Source: Cokeromyces recurvatus
Lineage: Eukaryota; Mucoromycota; Mucoromycetes; Mucorales; Mucoraceae
Reading direction: 5' to 3'
Length of the DNA stretch: 64,000 bases
Assembly: GCF_025118155.1 (NCBI RefSeq)
Contig: NW_026251387.1
Location: 881,001-945,000 of the forward strand
A program made the position numbers and the translations under genes. Shown in pieces: positions 38,968 through 51,968 of the stretch (its first letter is position 1; the number at the start of each line of letters is the position of its first letter). The notes under the pieces were generated by a model. It was given only the letters and a program-made list of their open reading frames with translations. It did not search any database and had not been told where the DNA came from.

Positions 38968-40002
38968 TTATGGTGTATTATCATTCATGACACTTCTAAG
39001 ACGACGTTCTTTTTCATTTTCAAGTTGACCATAAAGTAAATAAAGAGCTCTTTCATTTGCTTCAGGTGTGCCTTGAATAGTAAACATTCTTTCTCCTGAA
39101 TCATCATGAGGTACCTTTGCAATTGATATACGAGAACCTGATAATTGACGAATTTCAGATATCTTTGAACCACCTTTTCCAATAATACAACCCACCATGT
39201 CGCTTGGAATTGAAATATTTTGAATGCGAATATCACTATTACTAAAGTCAGAGCCATTTCCGGTGCGTATAATAGGTCTATTTTCATTTATAATCACTTT
39301 TGTAGGGTTATATAGAATTGTACCATAAGCTCTCTCTTTATCTTCAATCAGACAACGTCCAATCTCGAGAATGGCTTTATGAATAGCGTCTGCTGTTCCT
39401 TTCACTTCAACCACACGTTCGGTACTTTGTGGTAATAGTGCCTTTGAAGCTACCATGCGTACACCTGATATATCTTGAATGTGTTTAATCTTGGCTCCTT
39501 GGCGACCAATGACAGTTCCCATGAGATTATGAGAAATTAATAAACGAATGATGATGGGTGAAGTAGGATCATTATCCGATAATGTTTTAGAAATTAGAGT
39601 ATATGCCTTTGCTACACCTTCTAATGTACCTGTTACAGTTAAAACACGATCGTAAACACCTTGAACCACCTTTGAAACACCTGCTTTGACTCCTGTTATA
39701 TTTCGTAATTCAGCTACATTTTTACCACCTAAAATTATGTTGTTAGACTTATTTTATTCCTCTTCCCCTCCTTTTTCTTTTTAAGCAATATATACATATA
39801 TACATATATATATATATATACCTTTGCCAATAATGACACCTGCTTCTTTTGTAGATACGAGTGAACGAATTGTTAATGAGTTTTCGTCAATCTGAGACGG
39901 GGATTTATTCGAGAATTGATCTTTATTATCATTATTTAATGTTGTAAAAGAAGAGACTGAAGTAGTTGTAGAATCGTGCATAAATGAATCAGTTGAGCTC
40001 AT
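38968..40002 (-). CDS. Triple KH-domain RNA-binding protein (PCBP/Rnc1-like)
   Basis: Exons 40002-39822 and 39728-38968, 313 aa; the intron splits the GxxG loop of KH1 (GVIIGK|GGKNVAELR). KH2: LLISHNLMGTVIGRQGAKIK; KH3: IPSDMVGCIIGKGGSKISEI. All three have canonical VIGxxG-type loops (IIGKGG, VIGRQG, IIGKGG), so nucleic-acid binding should be intact. Each is ~65 aa; KH2 and KH3 are separated by a ~35-aa linker. Known relatives (PCBP, Rnc1, Pbp2/Hek2) bind C- or U-rich single-stranded RNA to control mRNA stability or translation. N-terminus is short and Ser/Thr-rich. Confidence 0.95.
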
Positions 40003-40202
40003 GTTTTCACTAATAAAAAAAAAAAAAGTAAAATAACGCGTTTTGACAGAGAGAGAAAAAAAAGGGTATTCAACTTACGAATATTTTTATTTTTATATGA
40101 AGAAAAAAAAAATTGTTGAGTTTGATTTGACAACATGTAAAAAAAAAAAAAAAAAAAGACTGGATGCGTTTAAAATTGAATTTTTATTATTATTATTATT
40201 TT

Positions 40203-41445
40203 TTTTTTGACCAAATGAGCACATAGCATTTTTCATCTGCTGTATTGCCTTAGTCAGTTCTAGTAGTATATAAGTAAGAAAAGCCCTCTTTTGAGACAAA
40301 AGGGAAAAGGATAAAATAAATATAACGAGTTAGACAGAAATAAAGTAATTGGAAGAAAAAAAAAAAGAAAGTAAGATAAAATTCATAAACAATATAAGGA
40401 TATTAGCACTGTTAGTTGAGTAACTATTTCACCAGTAGTGAACCAGGTTCGGAGGGAGGATATGGAGGTAGTTTTTCGTGAAAGAGATAATCCATTTCAT
40501 GTAGGATGATACAAATAGTTGGCCAACGGATTGTCCAAGGAGCCACATCCTGTGAGCGTTTTAGCTTTTTAGTAGGTAGTTGGTTGAGCAGGAAGGAGAG
40601 TGGGTCGGTGACCGTTCTTGGCATTTGGAGTCGATGGTGCATATGTAGACACTCAATAGAATGAGTACGACCGAACGTTTGAGAAGGAGATAGGGACATG
40701 GACGAGGTATATCGCCAGGTAGCCAACCGAGGCGCCAGCGGATGACTTGGCTTCTTTCCGTATTCGTCATGGGCAGCCAAAGAATTGGATCGATGATCAT
40801 ATTAGGACGACATGCACGAATCAGCTTGGAATTTAAACCCTGACAGAGGTTTTCATATTGAGTTTTTTGAAAACGCAGACAGAGCCGTTTGAAAACCTTT
40901 CTATCAAGTTCGTCCAAGATAGGGACACATTCTCTCCAGAGTGGGTTGACTGTTAGTTTATATCATTGAGAATGGCTGCTGGACATTTGAAGATGAGGTA
41001 GAAGTTTGTTCAGTAATGTATCGTCGGGTAGTTGCATTGATCGAATAAGGTATTCGGCTTGCAGAATAATAGCTCGGGCTGTCATAAAAGGTTGTTGTAC
41101 TAGGTGCAGCATTACTTTGGTTGATGATCTAGCAGAATCACTAAAAATACATCGAATGCATTCATTTTGACAAGCTTCAAGTTTTTTAAAGTGACTATTA
41201 TTCAAGACACAGATAGCAAGACCATATTCCATTTGTGATCGTATCATTTGTCTGTAGAAACGTACTGAGAGTAAGCGGTTAAACCCTTTGTGATTGACTC
41301 CAAGAGAGGAAATTTGATTCATAGAGGATCTAGCTTTTTTAGTGTTGAGATTGATGAGGGCAGCAGTGTCAATAAGTCCACCAGGTTTGATTGGAATTCC
41401 AAGATAGCTGAATGATGCTTCGCTCGGTAGGGTAAAGACTGAATA
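40203..41445 (-). mobile_element. 5'-truncated LINE (non-LTR retrotransposon), copy 1
   Basis: Minus-strand coding remnants of the C-terminal part of a LINE ORF2: FSYLGIPIKPGG and RSQMEYGLAICVLN (after the RT core), then RWRLGWLPGDIPRPCPY and a CCHC-like C..C...H region (TFGRTHSIECLHMHH) ending at 40424. There is one in-frame stop near 40942 and a frameshift near 40710. The 3' UTR continues to about 40210, where ATGCTATGTGCTCATTTGGT runs into an A-rich tail with (TAA)n. The break at ~41445 is abrupt, as expected of incomplete reverse transcription. Confidence 0.8.
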
Positions 41446-41483
41446 CGATTAAAGAGAATTTTATTTAAAAAATTAAAAAAATG

Positions 41484-41742
41484 ACCAATGAGCACATAGC
41501 ATTTATATATGCTGTTTTGCCCTGGTCAGATCGCTATGGAAAAAAAGGAAAGAAAAACCCTTTTGGGATAAAAGGGAAAATGTTAAAGTATATGTATAAG
41601 TGATGATAATTAACTATCAGAAAATCGTTGTTGTATTGAAAGAAGATGATGGTCAGAGGGTTCAGGGATTTGGGAGTGAGCTAGATAGTCCATCTCAAGC
41701 AGAATTGCACATATAAAAGGCCAGCGTATGAGCCAGGCATCA
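41484..41742 (-). mobile_element. LINE 3' end, copy 2 (very short)
   Basis: The last ~45 codons of the same LINE ORF (DAWLIRWPFICAILLEMDYL, ending RFSDS stop) plus the 3' UTR with the shared ATGCTATGTGCTCAT tail motif. It lies head-to-tail right upstream of copy 1 and is clearly diverged from it at protein level (copy 1 reads IRWPTICIILHEMDYLFHEK), so it is an independent insertion. Confidence 0.75.
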
Positions 41743-41774
41743 ATTGATTTTCTCACTTTCTTACTCTATTGAAC

Positions 41775-43416
41775 ATGTCTAATGAATATCAATCTGGCAT
41801 TATTAAAATAAAGAAAGAAACGGGTTTCAACAATCGACTAGTATTTAATGAAGGTCAAGACTTAATAAAAAAATGTATATAAAAGTTTTTACTAACTGAT
41901 ATTATAGCAAACGCCAAGTGTATCGACTGTGAAGAAGTAGGACATTTCAATAAAAACTACTACAGGTGCAAGTTTTACAAAGAAGCAGCCGTTGATGATG
42001 GTACGGCAATTTAATATTATACTATTTATGTATAATAATGATCACGTATAATTGGAGCTTCAAGCAAGAAAAGAAAGGCAAAGCGAAAGTTTGAAGCAAG
42101 CTAAACAAACAGCAAAACGACAAAAGATCACAAATGATAATGTAACCAATCTTCATTGTAAGAAATGCTGTGGTGATAATCATTCTACAACAAGATCTCC
42201 CTTACGCCCATACAATATAACACCTGAAGACAGCTAAGATTGTTTTATAATGTTTCCAATTTTGGGAAACTGCGATACAGAAAGTGAGTATAGATAGAGA
42301 CTGTATCAAATCAGACTTATGTATTTCTTACTTTTATATTTGTAGCATTGCTGAATTAACACCACATGGAAACAACCAGTTCCTTTTTGGAAACTTGATA
42401 CGGACTGATGGGTTTGTTGTGGATTTTTTTGTTTTACAAAAGATGTCAAGCCAGTTACGGTCCTTCTTTGCAACGCTTTGAGTTGACTCTTTACGACTTC
42501 ACTTTACCAGAAGTAGTAAAGGATTATCATCCAATTTTTTTGACCTAGGCGAAAGTCTGTATTCACTGCCGTGAGTGGTTTAAACAAGTCTGGGCACCCA
42601 ATAATCCGCTGCAGTACTAAAGAGTATTATCATCTTACTGGTTCGACTTTTATTTCTGCCCAGCAGCAATTTTTGAAAAGTCAAAACGGAATAGAGGATA
42701 TTGAATCAAGAATTCCCAAAACCAAGACATCAAACCAGGAGCGTTTTTTAGATTATGTTCAATATCTGTTTGATAACATAAATACTTTATTCAACTTTTA
42801 CAATCCCAGTACTGCAAAAAAAACGCTTCCAACTTTATCAAGGGAGGCAAAAAGCGCAAGAAACTATGGTCAATATGCTTATAAACGGCGACACCAAACA
42901 TAATCGAAGTAGGAGAAACAAGAAGAGGTAGAAAAAGAAGAAACAAAAGAAGAAAAGAAAGAAGAGACCAAATAAGAACGATGCTATCAAGTATTAATAT
43001 TTTCTACTTGAATATTCCCAAACAGTTATTAATTCAATATTTTTTTCTTTAGAGAAAAACTGAACAAATGGAGGCCCATCAAATACAAAGAAGACAAGAC
43101 GAAGGTTCCTCTGATAGTATTTGGAAGTGGAATGTTCAATAAGAACACCAATAAAATCAGGACGCTCAGATGTGGGGTGACGGGTATTTTATGGCGCGCG
43201 CTGAGAAGGCGTGAAGCAGCTGGACAACTTATCACAATCACAATTGACGAGTTCCGAACATCCAAAGTATGCAGTAAATGCCAAACTCTAACCTTGATGC
43301 CAGCCTCGCCTGTTACTAGATTGAGTATGCTTGCCTGTTCTTCTTGTCATACTCTTTGGCAAAGAGACATTAATGCCTTCCAAAACATGATGACAATCTC
43401 TATCAGCATTTGGTAA
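41775..43416 (+). pseudogene. Second Fanzor (TnpB-like) gene, frameshifted
   Basis: Pieces in order: ATG at 41775 with an N-terminal exon; a zinc-knuckle-like exon (CIDCEEVGHFNKNYYRC, intron 41875-41909); a second knuckle-like CKKCCGDNHSTTRSPLRP; then TDGFVVDFFVLQKM and, frameshifted, YDFTLPEVVKDYHPIF. Next is the RuvC-I block, where the frame breaks across D-P-G and resumes as RRKSVFTAVSGLNKSG (about 42547-42590). A helical region extends to 42903. After an intron ending at 43052 come WRPIKYKEDKTKVPLIVFGS, the RuvC-II Glu (ITIDEFRTSKVC), the zinc ribbon (CSKCQ...CSSCHTLW) and RuvC-III (WQRDINAFQNM). At least two frameshifts make it a pseudogene. Full layout supports Fanzor, diverged from the 28910 copy. 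Confidence 0.75.
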
Positions 43417-46400
43417 GGACGAGAAAGACCAACACCTTTTCAACACACTACCACCACCACCACCACACCGCCACAGTTATCGCTGTAATAAACACAGCCT
43501 ACCTAGTGTATTTAGATGACCACATTCACTCAACTTTTGTTGTTTGAATGCTTTACAGGTAAGCGTCTGAAAACTATGTTTACTTTGTTTAAAAACTAAT
43601 CTCACTTCTTCTTCGTTTGTCTAAAAAAGGTAAACTAAATATTTAAACACTTATTTTGATCCGTCCAGAAAAAAACTAACTTCGTTCAAATTTAAAGTGT
43701 AAAAATTGTAGTAACATACATTATTGATAGCAGCAATGTGAAACAACTTCTGATTGCCTGAATTTGGAAAAAAAGGAATTTGATATAGTTTTCTTTTCTT
43801 TTCTTTTTCTTTTTTTTTCCTAAAATACACTATTTCCAGAAAATAGTAGGGTAAGTTTGAGACAGAATAAAATAAAACAAAGTTTGAAGCGCATTCATTA
43901 CATAAGAGTTTGTCATCAGATGTACGAAGGTATTTACACCCATTTTCTCCTTGAGTAAATCTAGTATTAAAAAGAGAGAAAAAGAAAATACTTTATTAAG
44001 AGCTACTAGTAGGTGGATTATTGATTCAATGTACCACTATTAATGAGTTAAAAAAAAAAAAAAAAAAAAAAACTGTCTTATTATATATAAAATAATGATT
44101 TTACAATATTCAGCAGTACAAAATATTGACTAAAAAGTCTTCTTATTAATAATGGATAGTTTGATATGCTTACTTTAGTAAAGCCATATATGACACGCTA
44201 TATCACATAATCAGACAATGATGGGATTGGTGGTGCCTGAATACGTCAATAATATTGAATCAGCCTTTTTGATAGTAAAATATAAGAATAAACCTATAAA
44301 ATTGGATTTCTATCAATTCAGAATACTTGATTTAATGAGGTTTATCTATTTTATTTAGGATGTTTGATCCACTCATTTTCGTTCATGTAAGATGGGTCAA
44401 TGAAGTTCATTTTAATTTGTAACTTACTCATTTCACACTTTTGCACATCATACCTCAAATTACTAATATAAAGACATAATAAAGACCTTAAGAACTGTTA
44501 GATTACGTGTATATACTAACTTGTTAAATTTAGTTATAAATTCCTTTGCTAATATCCATTATTTAATTTACATATAGCATATAGAGTCTGTATACATTTT
44601 CTGATGCTTCCTTCTAGATACATAAATAAATATACAAATATACATTCCATGTATTATTTTAGAAGAATGTATACATAGATAATGTAGTAGATGTTTACAC
44701 TTATAAAGCCAGATGTTTATTCCTACTTTGGAATCTTTTGTCAATAATCGTAATAATGATGTTTAATAGAAATGTTCAAATTTTGAAAACTTGAAAATTA
44801 TTTTAGTATAATTAATTCTATGATATAAAGCGTATTATAAACACGTTTTTTTTATATTAAACTTGATTATATTGATATTTATATTATTATCATTCTCAAT
44901 AGCTTGCTTTCTTTTACATTCTTATACTTTAATATAATATAGGCTTATGCTGAGATTGTATTATTATTATTTTTTATAAGAAACTAAAGGCTTATGATTT
45001 ATTGCTCATGATATTTAACAAATAATAAAAATAATCATAATAAAAAAAGACGATATTATATGTGACAATTAAATAATTTATTATATTTATTAAAATTTAT
45101 ATAATATACAGGAGAGTAGCCTTCCTCCTGTTGAGGCTAGTAGATTTACCTACCTATATTTTATTCTTTAGTATAAAATTAGTATTAGTTAATTTTAATG
45201 TTAGATATAATTTATATTATATTTATTTACCTATTGCTGGTTTGTCTATTCAGCACCACCATAACCAAGTAATATCAGAGAAAAATGAGTCCTATATGTA
45301 TCTATATATATATAAAAAAAATAACCTCATGAGCTTGCTGAATATTTAAACTCTGCTGCTGAAGTATGGCCTAGGGGGCTGTGTCATGGTCTTCCAAACG
45401 CAAGGGAGTCTTGACATCTTTCTTCTTTTCTTCTGCCATTGGACAAGTCCTCACCCCAGATCTTTAATACAACTTGCATACTTCAACAGCACAAATCTCT
45501 TAAGGGTTCCTTAACTTTTAAATATTTTTCACCAAAGGTCACCAGAAATTTTGATAATAAAAAAGTAGAGTAGATTATAAGAAGAGAGAAGGGTTTGTGT
45601 GTGAATAATGAAAGAGAAAAAAGAAAATTTAATTGTAGAAAAAGGTCCCTATTTATATTAATTTGAATTTGCTTGGATATACTAATTAAAAGGAGATAGT
45701 GTAAATTTAGGCAAGTTATTCATATTGCATTGAATCGTATGCATAATTTATTTATTTTTGTACAATGTACTGTACTACTTTCGGAGGAAGGAAGTCCGAT
45801 TGTTTTTAAGGAGAGAATAACAATAATAACAATAATAATAATAATAATATAATATACAATTTTATTAATATAAAGTGGGGGGGGGAAACACAGAGCTCAC
45901 ACCGTTACTTTTTTAATTATTCCACACTTTGATAAGAATTATTATATTAAAAAATTGTATATTTTTATAATGTATTCTTTATTTTTATTTTTTACAAAGG
46001 GGAATCTAGAATAAAAGGAGGCGAAATGAATGAGAAGAATGAGAAGAAAAAGAAGAAAAGCCTCATGCAGATATAAACAAAGGAGAAGCATACATACATA
46101 CTTGAAACTTGTACATGTTTATTTAAGCATGTAAATAACGTTTTATCAAATGAGGGAATATGACTATTAGAGAATGTATAACATGCTATAATATTATTTT
46201 TAACTATAAAAAAGAGCACGACACTTTTTATATAATAAAGTAACTTCAAATATACTTTACATGTAAGAAAAGATAAGGATGCAAAAGGGAGAAATAAAAT
46301 AAACTTTCATTTATTTATTTAATTACAAGTTATAATTTTTACCATTTTCAGAATAGCTTTTGAACTGATCATCCACTTTTTTTTTTCTTTTTTGTTGATC

Positions 46401-49341
46401 ATTTTTGTGTTTCCCCAAAAAAATAAATCTTTGTCCAGAACAATGTAATTTAACACGTATTATTTGTCAAAAATATATACAAATATATAAAGCATGCTAT
46501 AATGTAAATTATAGTATTTTAAGCTGGAAGAAGAGTATGCGTATTGTATATATTTATTCAATGCTATGAATTGAAAGGAAAAAAAAAGGGGGGCATCAAG
46601 GGTTATATCATAATACTACTATAAGCTGTACTTGGTACCGCTGTAACTCCTTTAAATATAATAAAAAAGAGGAAAAAAAAATAACATATAAAAAGATCAA
46701 ATTCACGACTAAGAAATGCGTATACAGAGCGAACCATGAGTAACTATTAAAAGAGCAAAAGTTATAATCTGGAAGATATTGTGTTTTTACACAATGTTCC
46801 AGTATAAATGTTTTTCTTTTTTTTAAATATAGCAGAATTATTCAATAAGGAAAAAGCACTCCTAAAAGTAGATTCTCTATGAAATGTTGAAAGCTTCCCA
46901 AAAGAATTAATATATATTTTTAGCTACAGATCAGAGATATAATTAATGTTAAACAGTATTTTAAAATTTTCTGATCTGTGAATTACGCTCAACACTATCA
47001 ATGTAATACACTAGTTACTAAAGAATAAATGGTTATTCAGGTCTTGAATATTTCCTGTTGTATAGTTAAAAATACAATATATTTAAAAGTCTAACCAGAT
47101 CATCAAACTTAGTCTACAGCCAATTATTACTATTTATTTATTTTTTTTTTTTTCTGCATTAAATATTTATGAATCTCAGTCGCTGCGATATGATACAGCG
47201 CTCACTGTAATATTTTATTATTATTATTATTTATAAACAATTTTCACGTAACAAATCCAGGGGAGATATTTTTCAGTAGAATGTTGCATAAACTTCTTAT
47301 TAGCATCATGAATACATGATAGCTTAATAATAGAAATATGATCAATAAAATATAATATATAAAAAAAAACAAGTCTTCGATATAGTAAGGAATTAAATAT
47401 GATATTTATGGGTCGTTCAGGTATTTAATAAGTATGGTGTGTACTTTACTAATATCACAAAGACTAAAGTGATGGTATTATACATTTTGATTGGAGGCAA
47501 TGAGTGACAGTATTGTCAGCATATAATCATTTGACATTAGGTAAAAACTAAGCTAATGTGTCGTATAAAGGTGAATATTTCCCATAATACGGCCTATGAA
47601 GAAGGCCATGGTCCTTTTTCATTTTCATTTAGTTGTCGTTTAAATAGGGTAGTATTGGATTTCTATTTTTGTAAGGTCCCTCTTTGTTTCCCTACATATC
47701 CTTTCTATATACATGTATATTTATATATTATAAAGGTATAAAAAAAGTAACATACTTTATTCACTTGCATGATAACATCTAAGGTCTATACCTTTACACT
47801 ATCTTATGATAGTCAAATATAGAATTAACAATAAAAAGACAGATAAAAAAAGTACTTATTTTACTAATAAAAAATAAATAAATAAATCAACTAACTAACT
47901 AACTGCTGAATCATTCTAAAGTGTCTTTTATAATATTATTTTCAGGACTGAAAATTTTTTTCCTGAAATCCTATTTAGATAGTTTTTATTGATTATGTTA
48001 TAGCTATTATAATCTTTACTGTATAGTTTATAATATGTTGAATAACTATACTTTATAGATATTACGCTTACTTTTTTTTTTTAATATTTTAATGATAACA
48101 TTATTCATAATGGCTAACAAATGGAATTCTTCTACATGCATATTAATTTTGTTTACTCTGAGAAAAGGTGCTTTCACACAATAGGAACATTTTAACAAGG
48201 GTGCTCCTTCATTTTCACTTACAACCTATATATGTATGTATGTTTCTGATTTATCTGTCAATACAGAAAAGTCTTTTAACAGTGTACACTAACTTGCTGC
48301 AAATGTCAATAGTACATTAAAGTAAACACAGTTATGAAGACTTGTTTTCGAATAGATTTATCAATTACATTTGTATGCCTTTCCTTAAGTTGGAAAATAA
48401 GATACAATTTACTCTATAAGATACAAATAGTAGTTCTCCTCTCTTAATGATCATCGTCTTTTTTGATACCATTAGATTCTAGTGACATGAGAACATAAAC
48501 AGGTAGACACTATATCAATAAAAACCAAAAAAAAAAAAATACAAGTTAGAGGTCAATCAATCATCTTCTTTGAGACCTACTCTACTCTACTCTACTTCAA
48601 GTATGTGATGTGAGATAAAGAAGCAATATTTCTGGTTATTCTTAATAATTTACTTGTATATATTCATTTGATTTGCTCAGGTTATAGAACCTGAATATTA
48701 TCAAGGTAGCATTCATTTTCTTTATTGTTCTCAAGCTCTGTATGGTTGTTGCTTTAAGTAGAAGAAAAAAGAAATAAAAAGTTTTATATTTAATTAAATA
48801 GAATACCATTTTATCTCTAATTAAAGCTAATAGAAGGTAATATGTATATCTATAGCTCTTTTTACAATTAATATCATAAGCTATAACAGTGAAGTTAAGG
48901 ATAGACATATTGTACACTCTTATAAGTTATACAGGTATATTACTTTTTTTTTTAGTATATTGTATAAAAGAAGCTCTTTATTAAAGTGCTTTTCCCAAAG
49001 TAACAATAACTGGTTTGACTTAAACAGATATATATATATATATTTATACATAAAGCCGGATAAAATCAATCGTACTGAATGCGTAATATTATTGTTTAAG
49101 AAGAAAATAATAATATTAACATTAGCTGTTAACGAAAGCTTTCAAATACTGAACTTATTAAAAGCGCTAATAATTTTATTTGTCGAGTTCCACTCTTTAA
49201 AGTGCTTGATGAGGAGACAAAACTTGAAGAATTGGAAGAATTGGCTAAAGCTTTAATAAAAAAAATAAAATAAAATAAAAATAGGTAGTCTTACATTAAC
49301 TTTGGCCTTTAAAGGAACATAACGTATTAGTTTAAGAATAC

Positions 49342-49383
<42 letters not shown>

Positions 49384-49655
49384 ATCAATTCAGAATACAT
49401 TCAATCACAGTTAGGAATAAAGCAGTAGATACATTATGAATTTTTAGAGTCGTAATCATAGTAGCCTATCATAGCACAAGTGCTAGATTTAGGTAAGGCT
49501 GACTATGTGACGGTCAAACCTGGTTGAATATTAAGGAAAAAAGAAAAAAAAAAAAAGCTCATGCGTAAAAACTAAAAATAACATGCACAAAAAAAAAAAA
49601 AAAAAAAAAAAAACAATACCTATGATACGCAAATTTATTTTAAAAAACCAATTAA
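43417..49655. other. 6.2-kb gene-poor, AT-rich region
   Basis: The longest gap in the window. I see no supported gene. It has short inverted repeats (for example CAGATCAGA/TCTGATCTG at 46926-46979), long A-runs (44050-44072, 49342-49380, 49588-49612), a (TAA)n tract (45820-45850) and a GC-richer island at 45360-45480. Open frames here are AT-rich and lack protein character. Confidence 0.5.
45362..45437 (-). other. Short GC-richer open segment
   Basis: A minus-strand ATG opens MAEEKKKDVKTPLRLEDHDT, then two codons and a stop. Protein-like composition stands out from the surrounding AT-rich DNA. It may be a sliver of a gene or retroelement; no family recognised. Confidence 0.2.
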
Positions 49656-50646
49656 ATGCAAAGTAGATTTTTTAGTACTCTTTGCAACAAGATGGTAAAT
49701 GACAATAATAAAGAAAACAATAAACAAAAAGGATTATTACCTCCACAAGCATTATTATCTACTCCTCCACCTGAAGATACTTCTACTTTAACTTCTCCTT
49801 GGTGGTCTGAAGAAACGACAGAAGACAATAACAATGTAACTAAATCAACATCCGATTCATCAAATGACACTGACGATTCCACTCCATTATCGAATAACAA
49901 TCAAGTTCATAATTCAACTAAAAACTCTTCTGCATTAAATATTTTATTATTCGAATTTGTTAGAGCAGCACCTAAAGGAAGTAATCAAGATTGGAAGGAG
50001 CGTTGTTTACTCTTAGCCACAACAAAAGTAGAGAGCAATACTGATAACAATACTAGTAGTAGTGATAGCATAAAAGCAGAACTAGAAAATGTTATTGATG
50101 AATCAAAAAAATGTAGTATGGTTTGTTTTCTAAAGACGAGCCAAAATTTGCTAAAACAGCAACAAGAACAAAAGAGTAAATTTAATCCATTTTATGGCAC
50201 TTGGATTTCCGTAGCAAAGACACCAAAACGATGTAAAGAACATTTATTAATAGAAGGAACCATGACAAAGAAAAATCATCCAGATTATTATAGGATGGAA
50301 TTAGGAGAAGAATTAAGCCGTTCAGGCGAATATAGTAAGTAGAAATAAGTTCATACACACGCATATATATTTATACTCTCTCCCTTTCTTTCTCTTTTTT
50401 AACCAAACAATATATATTTATTTACATTCTTTAGTCTCCAAAGCTATTCAGAGGACATTTACTCCATTACAGCATTTTACACAAAGATATATTAGTTCTT
50501 GGAAGGATGGCAGTCAACAAGCCTTTTTCTCTAAATTATGGTCAAGTATGCAAAAAGGAGATGCCTTTTACTTGGTGAAAGAGAGTACAAAAAGATTGAT
50601 TGAAAATGCTATGGATCATGATAAAAAGCCAAATGACAAGAAATGA
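49656..50646 (+). CDS. Uncharacterised protein, 296 aa
   Basis: Exons 49656-50334 and 50435-50646 in phase. Starts MQSRFFSTLCNK (could be a weak mitochondrial presequence; an alternative start MVNDNN lies at 49692). An Asn/Ser/Thr-rich acidic N-terminal 90 residues lead to a more ordered core: ALNILLFEFVRAAPKGSNQD, FNPFYGTWISVAKTPKRCKE, PDYYRMELGEELSRSGEY and, after the intron, IQRTFTPLQHFTQRYISSWK and LVKESTKRLIENAM. Hydrophobic spacing suggests a folded helical domain of ~150 aa. I do not recognise the family. Stop lies 8 bp from the convergent Rce1 stop. Confidence 0.75.
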
Positions 50647-50654
50647 TATATTAT

Positions 50655-51721
50655 TTATTTCCAATAGATCGATCCACCTACAGAAGATGGAAGTGTAAGA
50701 TAGTCGATATTGTATACAAAGAATAAGATACCAATTGGAAAACAGCAATAGATAACTAAAATAAAATAAAGTTTAGTTATATATTTATTTATTTATTTAT
50801 TATATGGAACTTACTTGTCTTTTCATAAGTCGGTCTATGAGAAATCCCATTAAAGTCTGGAAATCCCATTATATTACAAAACGAATGACATAATACTGGT
50901 GGCCATAATTTACCCATCCTTAGAAATAAATAGCTTGCATACCATCCAAATAGTGTTGTATATGCAAATTGAAACAATGAAGATAACATCGCCATTTTAA
51001 ATGCATATCTCGTTTTACCTAACTTTTGATATTTATCCCAAGCATGGTGAAGATGTGCTGTATTTTTATACAATTAGTTCCCAAAAAAAAAAAAGGAAAA
51101 GGGAAGGGTGTAACATATAAGCTTGTATCTATTACCTATACCGAAATAAAATGGAGAGACAAATATTAAATAGGTACGAGAATAAGCTGCTTGCTTTAGT
51201 ACAGAAATGATACAAGCTCTAAAAACAAACTCTTCTGTTAACGGAGCCTAACAAAGTATAATTAATAATATTAAACTTGTCAACTTTCTTATCTCTTTTA
51301 TTACCACTATATAATTACGTTGTCCTAATAAGCTCATAATATTCATCGCGACATCTCTTTTGAAATTGAAATGTTTTTGAAATGGAAGTTCCTGATCAAA
51401 GTACATTATACTTAAAGGTCCAAGAAACAATCCACAAGTTAGCACAAGTGGTCGTAGATAACTAAAAATATATATAAAATGAGAGGGCTGATCAATTCCT
51501 AGTACTTGAGCAGTATTATATTTGGATCCTGTCAACTTTAAGAGAAACATAACAATAAGGGCTGATATAATAGAAGCAATAATGACAGCCTTCATGCGAG
51601 CTCTCATCACAGGTGGATCATTACGATCCCCTGGTGTTTTAAATATATAAAAACCAGCAATATAAATTAAAGTAAACCCAATGCATACTAAATTAGCAAT
51701 TCCAGTCGTTATATTCACCAT
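50655..51721 (-). CDS. RCE1: CAAX prenyl protease 2 (Rce1)
   Basis: Exons 51721-51305, 51247-51136, 51057-50815 and 50755-50655 give 290 aa. I start at MVNITT (51721) because upstream in-frame codons are a poly-Phe artefact of a ~40-nt A-run. Rce1 signatures: IVAPLTEEFVFRACIISVLK with the catalytic Glu-Glu, FVSPFYFGIAHLHHAWDKYQ with the family His, and LCHSFCNIMGFP with the second His/Asn. Six to eight hydrophobic segments are present. Known role: ER-membrane glutamyl endopeptidase removing the -AAX tripeptide from prenylated Ras/Rho proteins and pheromones. All catalytic residues appear intact. Confidence 0.94.
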
Positions 51722-51758
51722 TGACTCTATTTGTATAAAGAAAAGAATAATAATAGTA

Positions 51759-51805
<47 letters not shown>

Positions 51806-51968
51806 AGGTATGCTAGTCAATTTTCTTTTGGTAGAAACAAAAACTCAGATTCTTCAAATACGCTCTTGGGTCAATAAATGCGCAGAGGAAAGAAAAAAAA
51901 AACAGTTCTGCATATTTTTAAAATTGCTCAAAACAAATAATAATATATAATTTATTAATCTATTGGTA

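Noticed and set aside
40093..40299. 68-aa minus frame MSQKRAFLTYILLE...
   Set aside because: Lies across the 3' UTR and tail of LINE copy 1.
46926..46979. 9-bp inverted repeat CAGATCAGA/TCTGATCTG
   Set aside because: A 35-bp loop and no neighbouring gene or transposon end; likely chance in AT-rich DNA.
51722..51820. N-terminal extension of Rce1 with 13 Phe
   Set aside because: Read through an A-run; no family member has it, and a good start exists at 51721.
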